A stretch of 28,746 nucleotides of DNA, taken from positions 1 through 28,746 of the forward strand of contig CAZYXO010000004.1 of assembly GCA_964651315.1 (NCBI GenBank). The letters are read 5' to 3'. The translations under genes were made by a program, and so were the position numbers. The DNA is from CAZYXO01 sp964651315. GTDB lineage: Bacteria; Bacillota_I; Bacilli_A; RF39; UBA660. Each line of letters begins with the position of its first letter. Position 1 is the stretch's first letter. The notes beneath the pieces were generated by a model. It saw nothing but the letters and a program-made list of their open reading frames with translations. It was not told where the DNA came from and searched no databases. Shown here piece by piece: positions 23,715 to 28,746 of the stretch.

Positions 23715-24543
23715 TACCTTCACCTCTTTCTTTCATACATTCGATAAATATTGTCACTAACACTCTTTGATGATTTATATAATTTACCATTATATCTCTT
23801 TTATTATGTATCGGTGCTTTTATTTCTTTTTCAATTTCAGTTATTACTTCTAATATTCTATCTTCATCAATATAATTATACATTTCAACAAACAATTCTA
23901 AATATTCATCATTAATTGTTTTTAAATATGTTTGCAATTCATTTTCTAAATCAGTTTCTTTTGTATCATTTACTTTTATTCCTTGATAATGATAATTTTC
24001 TGCTCCTATTAATGCTCTAGAATTATCATAAATTGGTGCTAAAGATACATTGTTTTCATTTATTTTTAAAATCCAATTAGAACTTCTTCGATCAATACTA
24101 TTTGTTAATATATCAAAGGTAAATAGTTTATTAAATTCTCTAATTACTTCACTTGCTTTATCTTCACCAAATTTTATTTTCAATTGTTGATAAATATTTG
24201 CTAAATTATTTTCATTTTCTTTTCCATAATTTTGTAAAAAATCATTTCCATCGATATATGTATATCCATTTTCTTTTATTTCTTTTGACAATAAATATAT
24301 TTCTTCATCAATTATTGCTATATCATTGGAAGATGCGGAAATACCAACTTTATTTGCTAATCTTGTCATTATTAATTCAACTATTGCATTATTATAATTT
24401 AATTTTTTTAAATAATAAACTATATCATTTATTATTACTTTATCAATAGGACAATCTATGTCTTTTATTTTATGTTCACTTAAATAATCTTTTGGTATTT
24501 CTAAAAAACCATTTTTTCTTGTAAACTCTTTTTCTAAATCCAT
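23701..24543 (-). CDS. HipA-like kinase paralogue 2
   Basis: 280 residues with the same layout as its neighbours: FTRKNGFLEIP at the N-terminus, VYYLKKLNYNNAIVE (ATP-binding Lys and following helix), YLLSKEI hinge-like strand, catalytic loop NSIDRRSSNWIL and APIYDNSRAL. The catalytic His seen in the other two (DRH) is Arg here (DRR), so activity may differ. The ribosome site AAGGG before ATG lies inside paralogue 3, and the two genes overlap by 10 bases. The three copies are strongly diverged from each other, so the duplication is old and the set is maintained. Confidence 0.75.
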   Translation of the reverse strand: MDLEKEFTRKNGFLEIPKDYLSEHKIKDIDCPIDKVIINDIVYYLKKLNYNNAIVELIMTRLANKVGISASSNDIAIIDEEIYLLSKEIKENGYTYIDGNDFLQNYGKENENNLANIYQQLKIKFGEDKASEVIREFNKLFTFDILTNSIDRRSSNWILKINENNVSLAPIYDNSRALIGAENYHYQGIKVNDTKETDLENELQTYLKTINDEYLELFVEMYNYIDEDRILEVITEIEKEIKAPIHNKRDIMVNYINHQRVLVTIFIECMKERGEGNARK

Positions 24544-25364
24544 AGTACCCTTCTTTCTAAATTTTTTTCTATTTTATTGCGATGTTCATTATATATATTC
24601 AAATATTTGTCTTTAATCAGTATTTTTAAATCTATATCGTTTTCTATTTTATCGATTATTTCTTTCAATGTATCTTTAGTTAATATATTAAAATATTTTA
24701 AAAATAAGGAAAAATATTTCGGATACTTTTGAAAAAATTTAATCATTTCATCATATATATTAGTTTCATAATCTTGATAATTCACTTTAATTCCATCATA
24801 TGGATAATTAGGCATAAAAGATAATGCATTATCAAATATACAACCAAATTCTATTTTTTTATCTTTATCTAATATATACCAATTATTTAAATGTCGATCA
24901 CTTTGCAATATAACTAAATCAAATATAAACATTTTTATTACTTCTTTAAATAAATATTTACTTTTTTCTATATCATATTTATATATTAATGAATCTTCGA
25001 TATCTTGTAAATTATTTAATTTCCAACAATCAAATACACATTTTTTATAAATTAAATTATATCTTGCCATTATTTCTAAACCAAAATCACAATTTCCATC
25101 ATTTTCAAAACTTTTTGATATTACATGTGTTTCGCCATATATTCTTATTAAATCATATTCTAACATTTTTAAATCTAATAACTTACCCATATTCATAGCA
25201 ATTAATTCATTTAAACATTCAACTAATCTTAATTTTTTAATGAAGTATTTATCATTCTCATATATACATGTCATTGTTTTATTATCATCGTGATAATCTA
25301 AACTTCGCAATATGTCTTCTGATGGTACTAAAAAACCATTTTCTCTTTTTAAACTATTAATCAT
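24534..25364 (-). CDS. HipA-like kinase paralogue 3
   Basis: 276 residues: LKRENGFLVPSEDIL at the N-terminus, KYFIKKLRLVECLNELIAM, HVISKSF, catalytic loop LQSDRHLNNWYIL and CIFDNALSF. The key catalytic residues (Asp and His of DRH, the Asn four residues after that Asp, and the Asp of FDN) are present, so it looks the most complete of the three. GGAGG lies 6 nt before ATG. It is first of the three tandem kinases and follows nusB by 41 bp. No DNA-binding HipB-like partner is visible, unlike classical HipBA toxin-antitoxin pairs. Confidence 0.75.
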   Translation of the reverse strand: MINSLKRENGFLVPSEDILRSLDYHDDNKTMTCIYENDKYFIKKLRLVECLNELIAMNMGKLLDLKMLEYDLIRIYGETHVISKSFENDGNCDFGLEIMARYNLIYKKCVFDCWKLNNLQDIEDSLIYKYDIEKSKYLFKEVIKMFIFDLVILQSDRHLNNWYILDKDKKIEFGCIFDNALSFMPNYPYDGIKVNYQDYETNIYDEMIKFFQKYPKYFSLFLKYFNILTKDTLKEIIDKIENDIDLKILIKDKYLNIYNEHRNKIEKNLERRVLWI

Positions 25365-25405
25365 AATACCTCCATAAATTATTAAAATAGTTTTATAAAT
25401 TTATT

Positions 25406-25801
25406 TTATTCTTTAACTATTTTATCTAATACGGCATTTATTAAATTCTTTACTTTTTCATCACAATATTTTTTAGCAAGTTCAATTGCTTCATTTATTG
25501 CTACTATTCCCGGTGTATCATAATATTTTATTTCAAATATGCCTATTCTTAAAATAGAAGCACCTATTTTATCTAATCTTTCAATAGTCCAATCTTCCAT
25601 ATATTTATTTGCCAGTTCATCTATATCATTTTTATATGTTATAACTCCAAAAACAACTTCTTTAACAAATTCATTATCTATTTCTACATTATTTTTGATT
25701 ATTTCTTCCACATTAACTTCTAATTTATTCGATTCTAAAATATCAATTTGATATAAGACATTCATTATATTTACTCTTAATTCACTACGCATTTTTGCCA
25801 T
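25406..25801 (-). CDS. nusB: Transcription antitermination factor NusB
   Basis: About 131 residues, all-helical NusB: SELRVNIMNVLYQIDI at the start, FVKEVVFGVITYKNDIDELANKYMEDWTIERLDKIGASILRIGIFEIKYYDTPGIVAINEAIELAKKY. It binds the boxA RNA with S10 (NusE) in rRNA antitermination. I prefer ATG at 25801, 8 nt after AAGGAAG; the GTG at 25810 is part of that site. In many Firmicutes nusB lies near xseA-xseB; here three kinase genes separate them. Confidence 0.92.
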   Translation of the reverse strand: MAKMRSELRVNIMNVLYQIDILESNKLEVNVEEIIKNNVEIDNEFVKEVVFGVITYKNDIDELANKYMEDWTIERLDKIGASILRIGIFEIKYYDTPGIVAINEAIELAKKYCDEKVKNLINAVLDKIVKE

Positions 25802-25828
25802 TTGTAACACTTCCTTCTTGTTAATCTT

Positions 25829-25857
25829 ATTTTAACACAAAGACTTGCAAAAAAGAA
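25829..25857 (-). promoter_or_regulatory. Promoter upstream of nusB
   Basis: Minus-strand -10 TAAAAT (25829-25834) preceded by TGT (extended -10), 17-nt spacer, weak -35 TTCTTT (25852-25857). It follows the tsf terminator and would drive the overlapping nusB-kinases-xseAB-proS run. Confidence 0.45.
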
Positions 25858-25900
25858 TAACAAATGTACTTAAATAAACTATTTTTGCTTTAATGCCACA

Positions 25901-25923
25901 AAAAAAGGATCTTAATCCTTTTT
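25901..25923 (-). terminator. Terminator after tsf
   Basis: A 9-bp stem AAAAAGGAT/ATCCTTTTT (25915-25923 with 25902-25910), loop TAAG, followed by U. The tsf stop codon forms most of the loop. Confidence 0.85.
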
Positions 25924-26793
25924 AACTTGTTTCATTACTTCTTCAGCAAAGTTTTCGCTTCTTTTTTCCATTCCTTCGCCTACTTCATAACGGACCATTT
26001 TTATTACTTCGCAATTATTATTTTTAGCATATGTTTCTACATTCATATTTCCATCTTTAATAAATGCTTGTAAATTTAAACAAACTTCTTTATAGTATTT
26101 ATTTATTTTTCCTTCAACCATTTTAACTGCTAAATCTTCTGATTTTCCTTCGTTCATTGCTTTTTCTTTTTCAATTTGTCTTTCATTATCAAGTACATCA
26201 CTAGGAACATCTTCTTTATTTAGATATAATGGTTTTAATGCTGCTACTTGCATTGCAGTGTCTTTTGCAACTAATTCATCAGTTCCTTTTAAAACTGTTA
26301 AAGCCGCAATTTTACCACCCATATGTAGATAAGTTCCAAATACTTCATCATCTTTTTTTTCGATTACTAGAAAACGACGTAAAGATAACTTTTCTCCTAT
26401 TTTACTAGTTTTAGCAACGATTAAATCTTTAATTGTACCATCTTCACAAGCAACTTCTAATGCTTCTTCTACTGAAGTAACGTTATTACTCGCTAAAATT
26501 GTATTTCCAATAGTTTCAATCATATTTTTAAATTCATCATTTTTACTAACAAAATCTGTTTCACTATTAACTTCTAAAATTATCGCTTTATTTCCATTAA
26601 CGAAAATATTAGCAAGTCCTTCTGCTGCAATACGTGATTCTTTTTTTGCACTTTTAGCAATTCCTTTTTCTCTTAACCAAGTAATTGCTGCATCCATATC
26701 TCCAGCAGTGGCACTTAATGCTTGTTTACAATCCATCATTCCAGCACCAGTTACTTCTCTTAATTCTTTAACCATATTTGCAGATATATTCAT
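25912..26793 (-). CDS. tsf: Elongation factor Ts
   Basis: 293 residues, normal length. N-terminal UBA-like domain with VKELREVTGAGMMDCKQAL, core with EVNSETDFVSKNDEF, then the second core subdomain and C-terminal region. EF-Ts catalyses GDP release from EF-Tu. It lies 2 bp downstream of rpsB in the classic rpsB-tsf operon. GGAG is placed inside the end of rpsB. The hairpin terminator overlaps its stop. Confidence 0.96.
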   Translation of the reverse strand: MNISANMVKELREVTGAGMMDCKQALSATAGDMDAAITWLREKGIAKSAKKESRIAAEGLANIFVNGNKAIILEVNSETDFVSKNDEFKNMIETIGNTILASNNVTSVEEALEVACEDGTIKDLIVAKTSKIGEKLSLRRFLVIEKKDDEVFGTYLHMGGKIAALTVLKGTDELVAKDTAMQVAALKPLYLNKEDVPSDVLDNERQIEKEKAMNEGKSEDLAVKMVEGKINKYYKEVCLNLQAFIKDGNMNVETYAKNNNCEVIKMVRYEVGEGMEKRSENFAEEVMKQVKKD

Positions 26794-26795
26794 GC

Positions 26796-27764
26796 TTATT
26801 CTCCTAAAACTTTAATAAGGTCATCTTTTTTCATTGCGCTATAACCTTTAATTTCTTTTTCTTTCGCAATTTTTTTAAGTTCAGTTAAAGTCATATTTTC
26901 ATAATCATTACCTTTAACTTCTGTTTTTTCTTCTACTACTTCTTCAATTGCATTTTCCACAACTTCTTCTTTTATAGTAGTTTTTTCTTCTTTTACTTCT
27001 TCTATTACTGGAACTTTTACCAATTCTGTTGCTACATCTTTAATTTTACTTTTATCTTCTTCTGTAACATAATCATCAAGTGGTAAATTTTTTGCTTCAC
27101 AAACAGCATTGTTTAAAACTCCAATTACAACTTTAATACTTCTAACAGCATCATCGTTTGCTGGAATTACATAATCAACATCATCTGGATCACAATTTGT
27201 ATCTACGATTCCAAATACTGGAATTTTTAATTTTCTTGCTTCTCTAATTGCACTATATTCTTTTTTTGGATCAACAATAATTAAACCTTGTGGTAATTTT
27301 TCCATATTTCTAATTCCACCTAAAATACGATTTAATTTATCATATTCTTTTTTAAGTCCAATTACTTCTTTCTTTGGTAATAAATCGAATGTTCCATCTG
27401 TTTCCATTTTTTCGATTTCTTCGATTCTTTTTACTCTTTTACGAATAGTTCTGAAATTTGTAAGTGTTCCGCCTAACCATCTTTCAACTACATAGAATGA
27501 TTCACTTCTTGTTGCTTCTTCTAAACAAACTTCTGATGCTTGTTTTTTTGTTCCAACAAAAAGTATTGAACCTCCATTTGCTACTATTTCTTTAATAGTA
27601 TTGTAAGCTTCTTCAATTAAGCCTTGTGTTTTTTGCAAGTCAATAATATGAATATCTTCTCTTGCTGCAAAGATATACTCTTTCATTTTTGGATTCCATC
27701 TTTTTGTTTGATGTCCAAAATGAACTCCTGCTTCTAATAAATAACTCATAGAAACTACGGCCAT
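26796..27764 (-). CDS. rpsB: 30S ribosomal protein S2 with C-terminal extension
   Basis: 322 residues. Residues about 1-230 are a normal S2 (LLEAGVHFGHQTKRWNPKMKEYIFAAR, GGTLTNFRTI, VDTNCDPDDVDYVIPANDDA). The remaining 90 are an extension: a Glu/Val/Lys-rich linker (about 240-290) followed by LTELKKIAKEKEIKGYSAMKKDDLIKVLGE, which resembles a Rho N-terminal/SAP-type helical domain that binds nucleic acid. Such tails on ribosomal proteins occur in some low-GC bacteria. The ribosome site is GGAGGG 8 nt before ATG. Confidence 0.95.
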   Translation of the reverse strand: MAVVSMSYLLEAGVHFGHQTKRWNPKMKEYIFAAREDIHIIDLQKTQGLIEEAYNTIKEIVANGGSILFVGTKKQASEVCLEEATRSESFYVVERWLGGTLTNFRTIRKRVKRIEEIEKMETDGTFDLLPKKEVIGLKKEYDKLNRILGGIRNMEKLPQGLIIVDPKKEYSAIREARKLKIPVFGIVDTNCDPDDVDYVIPANDDAVRSIKVVIGVLNNAVCEAKNLPLDDYVTEEDKSKIKDVATELVKVPVIEEVKEEKTTIKEEVVENAIEEVVEEKTEVKGNDYENMTLTELKKIAKEKEIKGYSAMKKDDLIKVLGE

Positions 27765-27873
27765 AAAAAATCCCTCCTTCGTTTTACTTCTTAGTAACTC
27801 AACTTAAATCTTCATCCTCTTCGGACACTCGAAGATATTAATCCTTACTAATGATTATTTGCTTTCTAAAGCC
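27765..27873 (-). promoter_or_regulatory. Leader of the rpsB-tsf transcript
   Basis: About 109 nt between the predicted transcript start and the S2 ATG. It contains a stem CTTCG/CGAAG with loop AGTGTC and flanking pairs (complement of about 27813-27838) and other short complementary segments before GGAGGG. Many bacteria regulate S2 synthesis through a leader RNA bound by S2. I cannot match it to a specific published motif by eye, so the role is inferred. Confidence 0.4.
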
Positions 27874-27879
27874 AACGTT

Positions 27880-27908
27880 ATTTTACCAAAAAAAGTTTAC
27901 AATAACAA
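27880..27908 (-). promoter_or_regulatory. Promoter of rpsB-tsf
   Basis: Minus-strand -35 TTGTTA (27903-27908), 17-nt spacer, -10 TAAAAT (27880-27885) with an upstream TGG (extended -10). Strong fit, as expected for a ribosomal-protein operon. Confidence 0.75.
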
Positions 27909-27951
27909 GTATTTTTTGCATACTTCTTATAATTATAAACTTACGTATATT

Positions 27952-28746
27952 TTATTCAGTGAAATATAATACTGAATACATTCTTGGACGAGTTGTATTA
28001 ATTGCTTTAGTCCAACTACTCTTTTTATTACTTTTATAATAAAGTAAAACTGATCCACCACCATCCATATTAATCATATTCTGGCAACCTAAATTTTTAC
28101 CTATTTTATACATTTTAGTACCAGTTATGCTTTTATATGTTGAAAACATAATAAAATTATTTTCATTAATTTGACATAATACAGTTCTTCTTACTGCTTT
28201 CTTCTCATTTTTCTTATAATCATTCGGTACATTACCATTTTCCATCATGTGATAATTAACTGTTATAGTATTTTGAATTTTATCTGTATTTATTGCTTTA
28301 TCATATAATGCTTTGCGTTTATTATGATATTCTTCAGTCCAATCTTTTTGTTTAGGATGTCTTTTTTCTTTATAAAAGCGTAAAATATTATCTTCACCAA
28401 TACCAGCAAATACTGCTCTTGTTGCATCACTATCCCAACGATTGATCATTACTTTACCATTATTTATTACGAGTCCTGTTGTAGCATATTTATTCCATTC
28501 TCTTTTTCCTTTTACTTTTCCAACATAATATCCACCATAAGTTGGTGATATATCGTTGTTTGTCATAATTGCAATTTTATTTTTAAGATTTGCATTTGTT
28601 AATGCTTTACTTGCGATAGTATTTAAAGATGATGCTGTTTTGTTATATTCAGTCGTTGAAAATTTTTTAACTTGGGAATGAGCATCTTTTACCCATATAT
28701 ATGATGCATAATAACCATCTTTTTTAGTTACATATAAGTTCATTGT
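27952..28746 (-). CDS. Phosphodiester glycosidase family (NAGPA-domain) protein, 5' end beyond the window
   Basis: At least 264 codons, open to the window edge. The NAGPA domain is recognised by INMDGGGSVLLYY near the C-terminus, AVRRTVLCQINENNFIMF and TTGLVINNGKVMINRW. In animals this domain uncovers mannose-6-phosphate tags; in bacteria such proteins are usually exported and act on cell-wall or exopolysaccharide phosphodiesters, with the substrate unknown. An ATG at 28743 exists but no signal peptide or ribosome site is seen and the sequence begins inside a domain (YYASYIWVKDAHSQVK), so the true start probably lies upstream of the window. Confidence 0.8.
   Translation of the reverse strand, partial: TMNLYVTKKDGYYASYIWVKDAHSQVKKFSTTEYNKTASSLNTIASKALTNANLKNKIAIMTNNDISPTYGGYYVGKVKGKREWNKYATTGLVINNGKVMINRWDSDATRAVFAGIGEDNILRFYKEKRHPKQKDWTEEYHNKRKALYDKAINTDKIQNTITVNYHMMENGNVPNDYKKNEKKAVRRTVLCQINENNFIMFSTYKSITGTKMYKIGKNLGCQNMINMDGGGSVLLYYKSNKKSSWTKAINTTRPRMYSVLYFTE

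Noticed and set aside
24153..24449. Plus-strand open frame of about 98 codons rich in Leu, Ile, Tyr and Phe
   Set aside because: Shadow of the HipA-like kinase gene on the other strand; the composition is what the complement of AT-rich coding DNA gives.
27765..27951. tRNA or other stable RNA gene in the rpsB upstream region
   Set aside because: No cloverleaf, T-loop consensus or CCA end; the sequence is explained by a promoter and leader. No tRNA or rRNA gene was recognised elsewhere.

Overview
The window is very AT-rich (roughly a quarter G+C by eye). It reads in the standard bacterial code, with Shine-Dalgarno sites in front of nearly every gene and TGA used as a stop. Together with a gerA-type spore germination operon, the rpsB-tsf and nusB...xseA-xseB neighbourhoods and a short proline-tRNA ligase without an editing insert, this points to an uncultured low-GC Firmicute, probably a gut Bacilli or Clostridia lineage with a streamlined genome. 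I cannot name the species. A run of 100 N shows the source is a draft or metagenomic assembly.

Layout. (1) 1-1890: an unknown membrane-anchored protein and a full-length ORF6N-domain protein. (2) 1893-9323: a tandem duplication of a two-gene unit (adenylate-forming ligase, then 7-TM histidine-kinase-like protein). The cytoplasmic halves of the two kinases are almost identical in DNA while their membrane halves have diverged. (3) 9358-12848: DeoD, a metallophosphoesterase, a broken RhuM gene and an RlmD-type rRNA methyltransferase. (4) 12918-16471, plus strand: the germination receptor operon (A, C and B subunits). (5) 16498-19680: a large surface protein with a G8 tract in its promoter spacer; a compact convergent RNA/small-hydrophobic-peptide locus laid out like a type I toxin-antitoxin of the Fst/par kind; a frameshifted remnant of a second surface-protein C-terminus; and, fused to that, a truncated second ORF6N gene. 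(6) 19714-25801: nusB, three tandem HipA-like kinase paralogues, xseA, xseB and proS in one overlapping minus-strand run. (7) 25912-28746: rpsB-tsf with a leader and promoter, and the 3' part of a phosphodiester-glycosidase-family gene.

Most unusual signal. All three genes for KilA-N-like DNA-binding proteins (two ORF6N, one RhuM) carry a strong inverted repeat inside the coding sequence of the DNA-binding domain. In the two ORF6N genes the repeat is centred on exactly the same base (first base of codon 74), yet the arm sequences differ by compensating changes. The DNA symmetry therefore looks conserved independently of the sequence, which suggests a self-recognition or cassette-exchange site hidden in the gene.

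Other points. The 100-N gap is an artefact: its two flanks share 55 identical bases, and merging them restores an intact 295-residue kinase. The Fst-like locus combines convergent promoters, a shared bidirectional terminator, direct repeats at the two 5' ends and a sequestered ribosome-binding site. The first ligase gene has its only good Shine-Dalgarno 40 nt upstream of the ATG, separated from it by a hairpin.
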